The notes below the pieces were generated by a model that made no database searches, was not told where the DNA came from, and saw nothing but the letters and a program-made list of their open reading frames with translations. Positions 1 through 11,129 of a stretch of DNA of 64,000 nt are shown in pieces. A program made the translations under genes and the position numbers. The DNA comes from Siphonodentalium dalli. Taxonomy: Eukaryota; Mollusca; Scaphopoda; Gadilida; Siphonodentaliidae. Where the stretch lies: assembly GCA_032622095.1 (NCBI GenBank), contig CP136065.1, forward strand, positions 246,697,474 to 246,761,473, given 5' to 3'. Position 1 is the first letter of the stretch, and every line of letters begins with the position of its first letter.

Positions 1-770
1 CCGTGGACACTTTACGCATGGTGCGATAACTCAAATATTTTCTATCCGATCGGAACTAAATTTTGTATATGAGTTTCTCAGACTGAAATACAGATCGAGT
101 TCGAATATGGGTTTGATCCGAGTTTTTTTTAACGGAGTTATGACCCTTTTTCAACTTCGAATTCACGCATGCTGTCATAACTCAAACAATTTTTATCTGA
201 TCGGAACCAAACTTGGTATGCGAGTTTCAGAGCCCAAAATACAGATCGAGTTCGAATATGGGTTTGATCCGAGTTTTTTTTACGGAGTTATGGCCCTTTT
301 TCGACTTCGAATTCACGCATGCTGTCATAACTCAAACAATTTTTATCTGATCAGAACCAAATTTGGTATGCAAGTTTCAGAGCCCAAAATACAGATCGAG
401 TTCGAATATGGGTTTGATCCGAGTTTTTTTTACGGAGTTATGGCCCTTTTTCGACTTAGAATTCATGGATGCTACGATAACTAAAAAAAAATTTATCTCA
501 TAAGAACCAAATTTGGTATGTGAGTTTCTCTATCTAAAATACAATTCGAGTTCGAATATGGGTTTGATCAGATTATTTTTAATGGAGTTATGGCCCTTTG
601 ATATAGAATTCATCCATGCTTCGATAGCTCAACCAGTTATCGTCTGATAGGAACCAAATTTGGTATGTGAGTTTCTCAACTCAAAATACAGATCAAGTTT
701 GAATATGGGTTATATCCTGTTTTTTATACCAGAGTTATGGCCCTTTTTAACTAAGGATTGAACAGATTCG
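1..770 (+). repeat. 150-bp tandem repeat core of HelA copy 1
   Basis: About five units. The marker GTTCGAATATGGGTTTGATC recurs near 99, 250, 400 and 550, so the period is 150 bp. Because 150 is divisible by 3, intact units give a repetitive 125-aa open frame at 107-484, which is an artefact of the period. Units decay towards the right. Confidence 0.9.
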
Positions 771-1392
771 ATATTTTTATGCTTATCATGTAGAACCATA
801 GCAGCTAACCCCTGTGATATCAGTTAGCACAGAGAGAGAGAGAGAATAGATTAACTTGTATTATTGGAAATTAGAGTTATTTTTAGCCATCATATTGTCA
901 AGGCACAGTGGAAGCTGTAATTGGACAGAGAACCATCTGTTGTTTATTGTATTTCCATACAGCTCTCTGGTTTAGGATATCAATGCAGTGTTCCAGTGAC
1001 ATACCTGTACCTAATTTTATTGAGTTAAAATTGTTAACCCTTGTCATCAATTTAATGCTTTTGTATATTTTTCATGTAATCATTCTCCTATTATATCCCT
1101 TTCACTTGTATGGATTTTTGTGGTTAAAATGAACCCTTTATTCTCAACATTCCTTATACTTAGCAGAAATACCTTTCATCTGATATATCTCATTTTATTG
1201 AGATGTATGTAAATTTTGTATGTGAATTTCTCAGCCCAAAATACAGATAGATTTCGAATTTGGGTTTGATCCATTTTTTTATATTTTAAACAGAGTTATG
1301 GCTTATGGATTTTCGTGTCAGAACTGAAAATAGCTGATCACTATCGCCAAGGTATGGGTTAAACATCTGCCGATCGTGATCGGCCTCTCGTT
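1..1392 (+). mobile_element. HelA copy 1, Helentron/'pearl'-like element, 5' end cut by window
   Basis: The window opens just inside the element, at the GACACTTTACGCATGGTGCG motif that follows the microsatellite in copy 2. Positions 1-770 are 150-bp tandem units; decayed units continue to about 1320. The 3' end carries GGTATGGGTTAAACAT (1351-1366), a hairpin GCCGATC/GATCGGC (1369-1384) and the tail CTCTCGTT (1385-1392). This 57-bp end is nearly identical in the other two copies. Class assignment as a non-autonomous Helentron is inferred from structure; no Rep/helicase is present. Confidence 0.7.
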
Positions 1393-2750
1393 GTAACTAG
1401 TATTCATAATTTTTTAATACATGTATTTCTAGTTATCAAAAATCAATCAATCAATAACTCAGTTCCCTTAGGAAATGTTCAAATAATATGTTCAACAACC
1501 GACCATCTGAACATTTCCCACCATATAATATAAATTCTTCTGCATCTGTATTAGCTTTTGATCTGTCTTCCGTCTGCTTTTATTACCTGTACATCCCTCC
1601 AAATGAATAATAGACCATTCGAATGTATACTTTTCTAACTGGTTGAGAGAATACATTTAGTATAGAAAGGATTGAACGGTGTTTCTATTCTATTCGTCTA
1701 TTCGCATGGTTTACAAACAAAGAATAGACCATCCCATTGTATACTCTGAGAACTGAATTGGTGAATCCATTCCAAAATAAACAATTGAAGAGATACTGCT
1801 TCATTTGATTTCCAGCCATATTCCATCATATTGTTCCAATGGTTAAACAGTGCATGCTATTGATATTGCCTGCTGGCACACTACAAATTGTTTCAGAATG
1901 GGGCAAGTCTGACACTCCTAATTGTTTGGTAAGGGAGTCTTGTTAATGAAGAATGATACCGTTCTATGTCATTCCATGTTATAACCAGCGTGAGACACCC
2001 GGCTAAATCATACTTCTGTATTTCGCTATTAGCTGCCAAACTGTAGGCTTGGTATCACTTCAACCAGATTCCACATCTGGTGTACAATTTATGAAGTCTG
2101 ACCTTTCTGCACTAGTGCTAGTAGTTGGCGAGTTATTGGTAATAATATATCAGTCAAACTCACCACATGGTGCAGAATACAAACAGAAGGCCACAAGAGG
2201 TGGGACCGGGCTAAAGACTACTAGTTTAATTATACAAAGTTTCAAATACACTACCCCCCCCCCCAACTAAAACCCCAAAAACAACCCATCCTGCAACCAG
2301 TCAAAAGGCTCCAGTGTTGCACCTCTATTTGGATACAGATAGTAGAACTATGTGAAATTCCAGTTAGTTTAAACATATTTATTTGTCTAATTTTATGAAA
2401 CATGTTATATAACCTAAACAATTATATACAGACAATGGGATTGGAGGACAAGTGCTTGTCTCACTTATGGGTACACCCTCTCCCATAAATTCCAATTGCA
2501 TCATTTAATTTTGGTAAAATTTTTATAGAACACGAATAATAAAAATTCAACCGAGCTCCCGATGGTTGGATGTCTTCCAATCGGGAACTTAACGTACAGT
2601 CACAAGTTTGATTAAAAATTGAAAAATATTTAACCCGTGATCTTATAGAATATATACCATAAATATTGGTATAAAAATTGAAATATATGAACAACTTTAA
2701 AATATTTTTCAGTTTGAAATGCTCCCCTCTCCCCTTAATGAGTTGTAACA
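1393..2750. other. AT-rich non-coding stretch, no gene seen
   Basis: No convincing exon, RNA gene or transposon end was recognised. There is a short C-run near 2260 and only small unsupported open frames. Confidence 0.5.
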
Positions 2751-4183
2751 TAGCATGCAATGAACCAGGAAGACTTACTCATATCTGCACTGCTGCTGGA
2801 GAGTTACTTATGGAGGAAATATACCTTGCACTTGCAGTGCAGGCTGGGCATTATTAAAATGCACATGAGACAATTCAGTCAATGGGCAGGATACTCAATC
2901 TATCCCCAACCCTTCTGAATAGCAACAAATATTACATGCAACGAACCAGGAAAATGTACTCTTATCGGCATTACAGCTGAAGAGTACACAGGTTCTCATA
3001 GAGGAAACGCACCTTGTACAGGGCAGACTGGGCATTAAATACACATGAGACAATTCAGTCAATGGTGGGATACTCCATCTGACCCCCTCCCCTCCTGAGT
3101 AGTAACAAATCATTGCATGCAATGAACCAGGAAAATGTACTATCGGCATTATAGCTAAAGAGTACACTGGTTCTCATAGAGGAAACGCACCTTGTACAGT
3201 GCAAACTGGGCATTAAATGCACATGAGTCAATTCAGTCAATGGTGGGATACTCCATCTGACCCCCTCCCCTCCTGAGTAGTAACAAATCATTGTATGCAA
3301 TGAACCAGGAAATCATATTCCTATGCTACGCTATAGCCTACAGTTAAAGAGTACACAATCAGCCAATGGGTGGTATACCCCATCTAACCACCACCCTCCT
3401 GAGTTGTAACAAATCATTGCATACAATGAACCAGGAAATCATATTCGTACGAGGTACGCTATGCTACAGCCTACAGTTAAAGAGTGCACAATCAGTCAAT
3501 GGGCAGGAAAAACCCCATCTAACCCCCACCCTCCTGAGTTGTAACAAATCATTGCATACAATGAACCAGGAAATCATATTCCTACGCTATGCTATACAGC
3601 CTACAGTTAAAGAGTACACAATCAGCCAATGGGCGGTATACCCCATCTAACCCCCACCCTCCTGAGTAGTAACAAATCATTGCATGCAATGAACCAGGAA
3701 ATCATATTCCTACGCTATGCTATACAGCCTACAGTTAAAGAGTACACAATCAGCCAATGTGCGGTATACCCCATCTAACCCCCACCCTCCTGAGTAGTAA
3801 CAAATCATTGCATGCTATGAACCAGGAAAATGTACTCTTATCGGCATTTACAGCTAAAGAGTACACTGGTTCTCATGGAGGAAATGACCTTGAACAGGGC
3901 AGGCTGGGCATTAAATGCACATGAGACACATTAAGTCGATGAACAGGATACTCCATCTAACCCCCACCCTCCTGAGTAGTAACAAATCATTGCATGCAAT
4001 GAACCAGGAAATCATATTCCTACGCTATGCTACAGTTAAAGATTACACATGTTCTCATGGAGGAAATGCACCTTGTACAGTGTATGCTGGGCATTAAATG
4101 CACATGAGACAATTCATGCAATGGGCGGGATACTCAATCTGATTCCCTCCCCTCCTGAGTAGTAACAAATCATTACATGCTAT
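2751..4183 (+). repeat. Satellite array, ~180/~128-bp units, left block
   Basis: The marker CATGCAATGAACCAGGA (with small changes) recurs near 2760, 2942, 3123, 3301, 3427, 3562, 3690, 3818 and 4000. Spacing is about 180 bp for long units and about 128 bp for short ones. Long units add a TTCTCATGGAGGAAATGCAC segment. Small frames across the array (for example 3366-3650) repeat the same peptide and are not genes. The array stops at the hAT insertion and resumes after it. Confidence 0.9.
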
Positions 4184-4908
4184 TAGTGATGTTCCGATAA
4201 TCGGAATCGGAATCGGCCATCGGCCGATAATAGCCCATCGGAAATTAATCGTACCTCGCAGTTGTACATCGGCTTTTACCGATTGTCAAAATAAATAAAA
4301 ACGTTCTAGTATCTAAGCGCAATGTGCACGCTTTAATAAACATACGCAATACAACTGTAGTATTGAATGTAAAACGCAGTTGTAACAGCCTAAAAAGAAG
4401 CCATTGGCATCATCAAAGCAGTCTGATATGATGATATATTATAAGAATGGCAATACACATGCCCGACATCCCGTGTAATATGAAGTTATTGGTTCAATCG
4501 CGTTGACACGAAATAGATTCAAAGAAAGCTTTAATTAAAAAGCTGACCTGATTACAGTGAGGCTTCCTCTAGAGCACGTGTCATGACTCATGTGACGTCA
4601 CATGCTATGTCAATAACTTGAAGCACACACTGAATGAATTAATACAGTTGTTATCAGAACTGTATTCAATAACGATCAACATTAGTAGGGGCATAATTAG
4701 CTTTTTCGTCTGTACAACGTATGCTATGAAATACGCTTAGCTCCACGTTGAACTTGCGAAACAAAAATTGAGCAGGCGGAACTATAAAAGCTTCCGAGTT
4801 GTTAAAAGATAAAAGGTGTGACCAATGGAAACTTGGGAAATCTCAGACAAATATGACAGCAATTATTATCCATCAATCAAAATTTAGTTAATAATCATCG
4901 CCATTCCT

Positions 4909-4975
4909 AGTCCAAGTCTTCTTGTACTAAAACCAGCTAAGATATTGGGATGGCGATGCTGGCGTTTAGTCCAAG
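4909..4975 (+). repeat. Left arm of perfect 67-bp internal inverted repeat of the hAT element
   Basis: These 67 bases match 6205-6271 perfectly in reverse complement, about 1.2 kb away in the same element. Perfect arms suggest recent duplication or gene conversion. Confidence 0.85.
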
Positions 4976-6204
4976 ACCGCCCTATATGCTCGCTTATGAC
5001 ACGGCTTAAGCGTTAGTGACCCGCTCAAATAAAACCACAATTATATGAAATAAAATATCACAATTGCGACAATAAACGGATATTTTCCGCAGAAGACATG
5101 CTATTTTATCTGAAACCCACATCAGTTGTGAATTTAAAACGGTAATTTAATGCGAAAAGAGACATTTACCTCAATGTTTACAATTTTTTAAAAGTATGCG
5201 AACTCGGTTGACCTCGCGAACTGTGTTCGGCATTTTCCGTTGAAAATATTCCGTAGATTTTGGACAACAACGCAAATTACGAAGAATTCTCCATTGTAAT
5301 CGTAATTATGTGTGTCAATAAATAAAATAATAAATAGATTAATTAAACATTGAAGATATAAATGTAATACATTAAATAAATTACGGGGAATTACAACCCT
5401 CTCAAAGTTTAAAACAGTGTAAACACAACGAGTATTAGAATAAATAATATGGTGCTACATTTCCCACATTTGGTGGACTTCGGCGAAATTAAGATATATA
5501 CTAAGCGAACAGAGCAATATACTGCTCTTGTTAAGCACACACAAAATCAAACAAAATTTGTATAAATTTTTAACCTTAAGTTTGAAAAGTCCCACTAAAA
5601 CGGAAGAACTATATTTCGAAACTGTGTGATTCGGTTCTCCAATTATTTTATCAACACAAAAGTCAAAATGCACATGGATGAAAATCACACGGATGGAAAG
5701 TCAGACACAAGAGTTCTAATTTGCTCCAATTTTGACAAGTTGCTTGCGAAAATTGTCAACAAAACTACCGTTCTGATCCTCCATTATGTCATTAAGTTTT
5801 TAGTGCGGGAATTGTTCTGAAAGCACATAGAAAACTGGACTTTCGGGCGATCGGTTTTCGCCATTTTTGTTCGGAAAACCCGCGCTATATATAGAAACGG
5901 AAAGTAGAATTCTCAGAACAAACAGCGGATTATGCCGAACTTATTCGGACCACTTCGGCTTTCGGTTAAAACGTAAACAAACAGAGAAACAAATCGATGT
6001 TTATGGCAATCAACCGGAATATTCTATGTGTAATTTAACATTAAAGTTAGATTATTATACACCATTGTGACCATAAGATGTAAGCCTTTCCGATGTATAT
6101 AGCATCATGTATTGATTTGCTAGGTAAATCGAGTAAAATACACCACAGATTCCCGCCACAGATCGTGGGCGTAAGTCGTGTGGTAGGATTGGTATGCAAG
6201 CGGG

Positions 6205-6271
6205 CTTGGACTAAACGCCAGCATCGCCATCCCAATATCTTAGCTGGTTTTAGTACAAGAAGACTTGGACT
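6205..6271 (-). repeat. Right arm of perfect 67-bp internal inverted repeat of the hAT element
   Basis: Reverse complement of 4909-4975 with no mismatch seen by eye. Confidence 0.85.
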
Positions 6272-6646
6272 ACGCCATTCCATACATTGTTGCAACTTAC
6301 AAGTATTCAATCAAGACTTTTACTCCGCATGCAAGTGTTCCACACATGGTCATAACGTTACTCTGAGTCGGCACTTTTGATCTCTTTGTCAAAACAACTA
6401 CCGGTATACATCAAAGGAAGCACACAACCGACGTCGGCATAAATACCGTCACGACAGTGTGTATATATTTCTTTGATGTATTTGGCTTTGAAACTATGCG
6501 GGATATGGAGTGCATTGGGTGTATATAAGTCCATTATAGGAACAAACGCACAATATATATAAACATCGGAATTGGAAATCGGCCGATTGTGCCTCCAGTT
6601 ATCGAAAATCGGTCCGATAAGCTTTTTCATTATCGGAACATCACTA

Positions 6647-7140
6647 CATGCTATGAACCAGGAAAATGTACTCTTATCGGCATTACAGCTAAAGAGTACA
6701 CAGGTTCTCATGGAGGAAATGCACCTTGTACAGGGCAGACTGGGCGTTAAATGTACATGAGACTATTCATGCAATGGGCAGGATACTCAATCTGATCCCC
6801 TCCCCTCCTGAGTAGTAACAAATCATTACATGCAATGAACCAGGAAAACATACTTCTACACTACGCTACAGTTAAAGAATACACAGGTTCTCATGGAGGA
6901 AATGCACCTTGAACAGGGCAGGCTGGGCATTAAATGTACATGAGACTATTCATGCAATGGGCAGGATACCCCATCTAACCCCCACCCTCCTGAGTAGTAA
7001 CAAATCATTACATGCAATGAACCAGGAAAACATACTTCTACACTACGCTACAGTTAAAGAATACACAGGTTCTCATGGAGGAAATGCACCTTGTACAGGG
7101 CAGGCTGGGCATTAAATGCACATGAGACACATTAAGTCTG
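6647..7140 (+). repeat. Satellite array, ~181-bp units, right block
   Basis: Continues the 2751-4183 array after the hAT element. The GAACCAGGA marker falls near 6655, 6836 and 7017, a spacing of 181-182 bp, all long-type units. Confidence 0.88.
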
Positions 7141-7678
7141 GCATGATTAATCATATAGTTGATTGGTAGTCAAACACAATTATTTGCAGTCATCCATACT
7201 CGATTATTTGCCATAAGTCATCTTGGAAATCAATAAACACCATCATAAATTAAGCCATGATATTAAAATATGTGCGCAATAATTGCACAATCTGAAACAC
7301 ATATGCTAATCTATTCACTTATGTGACACAGACTGTCATACCATGTATGGTAATACTGACATCAGCATCAACCATCTGTCTTTTGTCTGTCCATCCGTCT
7401 GTTCATCTGCAGACAGATGCTGTCCGATGCGATAACTTGAGTAATTGTCATCAGGTCATGATAATATTTTATGTGCAGGTTTATGACCCATCACTTTATA
7501 GTATTTGCTATCGTTCAGTTTAGAAAATATTGACCCTTCCAATCTGTCCCATAGACATGTGCTATGTGATGCAATAACTCGGATAATTTTTACTCATTCA
7601 AATCCTGTTGAAATTTCATTACAGGGTTTTAGATGGCACACTCCTCATCAGTATAGTTTTTAGTATCTTTCCATTGAT
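7141..7678 (+). repeat. Decayed HelA-related repeat tract, left part
   Basis: Shows weak HelA-like features: a CCATCCGTCTG tract, GATGCGATAACTTG, and a 'GGCACACTCCTCATCAGTATAGTTTTTAG' type motif (about 7635-7663) also seen near 16955 and 17110. Related sequence resumes after 8615. No gene is visible. Confidence 0.45.
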
Positions 7679-8615
7679 CAGTGTTCACGCTGGACCGAAA
7701 AATTTTGTGGCCAAAAGTTTAGCCAAATGAAAATTTTATTAGCCAAATGAAAAAAACTTTGGCCAAATGGTTTTTGGCCAAATTAAAAAAACTTTGGCCA
7801 AATAAATCCTAATTTTCTGGGCGGTTCACAATTAATGACTAAAATATTTGTTTTAAACTTTATTTGTTACTCAGAATAAAAACATAATTAAAACAACACA
7901 AACACAACTTTAAAAACAATATTATACGAACATAGGTATCACACAGGCAGATCAATTCATAAAACATTAATATAGAATACGGATATCGCAAACATGAAAC
8001 TAAAATTTGATATAATTATAATCACACAAATCCGCTATTGTAATAACTCTTATGTCGTTGACAACACGACGATCGCTAACTATTGCTTATTATAGTAAGG
8101 TGATAACTATTGAATACCAGGTTATTAGACGGGACGCAGTTAATGACACATTACGTAACCATTGAGTTAAGAACTGCTCGTCTGTAAGGAACAAAGCATT
8201 TAGGTAATTTATCTAAATTATCTTACAGACTGCCTAATCAACAAAAAATTACATAACCAGAATACAGCTTAAGCGTTTTGACGATTAGGCTGGTTAAATG
8301 TTAGAGCTTACTCGTGAAGTTTGATCATGTGCAGTTTCAATGTGTAATGTTCCCTTTGTACAGCCGTCACAATTCAATCAACGACACCGTTACGGTACGA
8401 TATTTCCGTGGTATGAAATACTTTCGTCGCCTAATTTCGTCTTGAATGTCGATCTATTCAGCGTTTTTTTAGTTAGCTTTCCGACTCCAATCTTTCTGTC
8501 TCCATTTGAGGTAAAAAAAAGTTTAGCCAAAAGTTTAGCCAAATGAAATTTTAATTAGCCAAATTCGAAAAAGATTGGCCATTGGCTAATTTGGCTACCG
8601 ACAGCGCGAACCCTG
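7679..8615. mobile_element. hAT-like non-autonomous element, 0.94 kb
   Basis: Ends are CAGTGTTCACGCTG and the complement of CAGGGTTCGCGCTG. The 8-bp duplication CCATTGAT flanks it exactly (7671-7678 and 8616-8623). Both subterminal regions carry direct TTAGCCAAATGAAA motifs. No transposase is readable. Confidence 0.82.
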
Positions 8616-9514
8616 CCATTGATCTGCTTAGAAAAAATCAACCGGTCCCACCCATTCCATATCCCAAATGGTGACGTCAACTACTGTTTAAAAATCTTGT
8701 GATAAACATGTGTCACCAAGAGGTGGGATGGACCCACACCTATATACTCACTCAAAGAACAGAGGTCGGGCGACGATGTATCCTGTCATGTGGCTCATAG
8801 AACGTGTAAAGGTTCATTACAGTGTTTTAGATTGCACACTCCTCATCAGTATATGATTGTGTAATTGTTTCATATTTTTAGTACACGTGTCGATGACTTC
8901 GGCATAAATCAAAGCGGTGTAATGATAAGAGTGTCAAACCTTGTGACCCATTTTCCACTGCCTGGAAAACAGTCGCCGCTATGCCGCTAATCTAAGTGGA
9001 TATAATCCGCATGAATCCATAGCGAATAGCATATTGTTCGTCAACTCCATGTTTATTTACTAGGCCTGCACGAGCAAGCCATTGTTGAGGAATCCGTTCA
9101 TGGAAATATCACTCGGATGACACTCGCTTTTTTATTGACTGGCGTAAATAAGTTTTGACTTGCATCATTTTTTTTAGACTCGGTCGGGCGACCCAAACAC
9201 AATTTTTTTTTTTTTAGGCCTCATCAATTTTTGTCGATTAATTTATATCTTCAGGGCTCTATTGAGTTACATATACACATGCTATCTAAATCAATACTTC
9301 ATCTTGTCATTCTCATATTATTCTATCACTGCCTTTAGTCATCTAAATCCACAAGATGTGATGTCAGGATGTGATGGAGTGTTTAATTGGAATATAAATT
9401 GCATAATTGACCCAATTGGCAGTTGGCCAGTCACCAGAATAAACAGGATTTAGTGTAACACAGACAGTTGCAAATTGTGATGTATCTGTCTATTTATGAC
9501 ATATGTGTAATCTT
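8616..9514. other. Non-coding stretch; decayed HelA-like sequence then AT-rich DNA
   Basis: From 8616 to about 8860 the tract interrupted by the hAT element continues (ATTGCACACTCCTCATCAGT near 8833). The rest shows no recognisable gene or transposon end. Confidence 0.45.
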
Positions 9515-10029
9515 TTAACCTTTCCCTGTGCCAATGCATTCTCTTATATATGCAAGTCTCCCATAAGGAGCCTCGCATATATAAGAGAATGCATTGGCCT
9601 AACAATATTTACCTTGACCATGTCAGCCAGTGCATTCTCTTATACATGTATATGTGAGGCTCCCTATGGGTGACTCGCATATATCAGAGAATTCACTGGC
9701 ACAGGACCTTTAACCCTTTCAGTGCCAAGTCTGATTTTTGTATCAACCCATATTTCCTTGATAATTTTTCAAATTTATTGATTATAATAATGTGATACAT
9801 TGATGGAAAAAGCTCTAAGATTTCCTTGATAATTTTTCAAATTTATTGATTATAATAATGTGATACATTGATGGAAAGAGCTCTTAGAGCTCTTTCCATC
9901 AATGTATCACATTATTATAATCAATAAATTTGAAAAATTATCAAGGAAATATGGGTTGATACAAAAATTGGACTTGGCACTGAAAGGGTTAATGCTGCAC
10001 CAGCACAGCTCCCGCCATGAACAGGTTAA
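9515..10029. mobile_element. PB-B TTAA element carrying a nested PB-C element
   Basis: TTAA at both ends (9515-9518, 10026-10029). The outer element has two TGCATTCTCTTATA hairpins. Its right end (GCTGCACCAGCACAGCTCCC) is separated from its body by an inserted PB-C element with its own TTAA duplication. The intact family member at 27601-27863 has the uninterrupted CTTTAATGCTGCACC sequence at this point. Confidence 0.85.
9710..9992. mobile_element. PB-C palindromic element, hairpin-less, nested in PB-B
   Basis: TTAA-flanked palindrome with ends CCCTTTCAGTGCCAAGT and the complement. The arms contain TTCCTTGATAATTTTTCAAA and a tandemly repeated GATTATAATAATGTGATACA stretch on the left arm. It lacks the TGCATTCTC hairpin found in other PB-C copies. 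Confidence 0.85.
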
Positions 10030-10900
10030 TGTGTAATGAAAATCTACACAAAACTGCAGTGAAAAAAAAAACAGTGGAACGATCTCTTTGTTATTCAACT
10101 CATCTGAATGATTTGCTGTATAATTGTCCATGCTGAATCAGTTTGAACTCATCTTAGATTTCCTGAAAACTAGGCCCACATCAAAGCATAAAAGATGTTT
10201 AATGTTATACTGCACAATGATATCCAGTTACACTTTTAAAACTATTTCTTTCTCTTTATCTATTCCATCCTTCTATGTTCTATCTGTAATTAACCTCAGA
10301 CATCTTCATCTCAAGTCACGGAATTCCACACCATCATTGTATCCTCACTTCTCTTATGATATCTCTGTCAACATTGTTGTGAAATGTAATGCAGTTGACA
10401 CCCAACACACCTTAAAATTGCTATGTTATCTATGAATATTACAAATAATACCCTTGAAACTAAATCCAAAATATTTTATTCAATTACGTCATCAAATATT
10501 CCAATTTAGAGTTGAATAGAAGCATTTACTTTGTTCATAATTACTATCAAGTGAATGTTCTGCACTTTGTATCAAGTTGAATTACGACATGGTGTTGGCC
10601 AGAGGGTATTGCATGTGAGAGTGGGTGTTTCCATTGGAATTTCCAGCTGCACCCCCACCCTCCTAGAACCAGACTGCAATTTCCAGTGCAAATACCCCCT
10701 CCCCCATTTGTAGTTTTTCAATCTGGTACCTAAATCTTTTCAAAACACCCCTCTCCTATGGTTGGAAAATGTGCAACTGATGGTCTATTCAGTACACAAA
10801 ATTCACAATTATGACTTTTGGTCTAAAACCAACAAATTATACACTTAAAATAGTTGGAGAATCAAACAATCAGAACAATTTCCACCTATTTTTTGTTGAA
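10030..10900. other. Non-coding stretch with a diverged copy of the minisatellite 3' flank
   Basis: About 10340-10560 resembles 13321-13560 and 14101-14340 (ATGCAGTTGACACCCAACAC and CTATGAATATTACAAATAAT are shared). The 103-aa open frame at 10124-10435 overlaps it and has no recognisable domain. Confidence 0.6.
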
Positions 10901-11129
10901 ATTTCCAACTAATGTTGATTTAGACATGAAATTTCCAACTGTTGACAAATATTAAACTTGTTTCTTTCAAATGGCACTTTTAATTTTAAAAGTGTTATTT
11001 TAAACCCTAGATTCTAAATCAAAAGTAAAATAAGTTTTGCTATAATCAACCTGGAGCCCTAAATACATCTTAACCTCAAGAAATAAAATTCCACACCATC
11101 ACTGTATCCTCAGACGCCCTGAACCTCAA
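10901..11129 (+). repeat. 5' flank of minisatellite, duplicated at 13620
   Basis: TTTCCAACTAATGTTGATTT and about 230 following bases recur almost unchanged from 13620. Confidence 0.85.

Larger units (their letters stand above)
4184..6646. mobile_element. hAT-like DNA transposon, non-autonomous, 2.46 kb
   Basis: The terminal inverted repeats are TAGTGATGTTCCGATAAT at the left and its complement at the right. An exact 8-bp duplication CATGCTAT flanks it (4176-4183 and 6647-6654), the hAT signature. It interrupts the satellite, which resumes in register. No transposase of useful length is readable; the longest inner frames are under 100 aa and unrecognised. CGGAATCGG-type subterminal motifs lie inside both ends. 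It also carries a perfect internal inverted repeat. Confidence 0.85.

Noticed and set aside
107-484. 125-aa frame with 50-residue repeats
   Set aside because: Period of the HelA tandem core; the same peptide appears wherever the core occurs, including the minus copy at 43.9 kb.
4184-6646. hAT transposase gene within the 2.46-kb element
   Set aside because: No frame over 100 aa and no recognisable BED finger or dimerisation motif.
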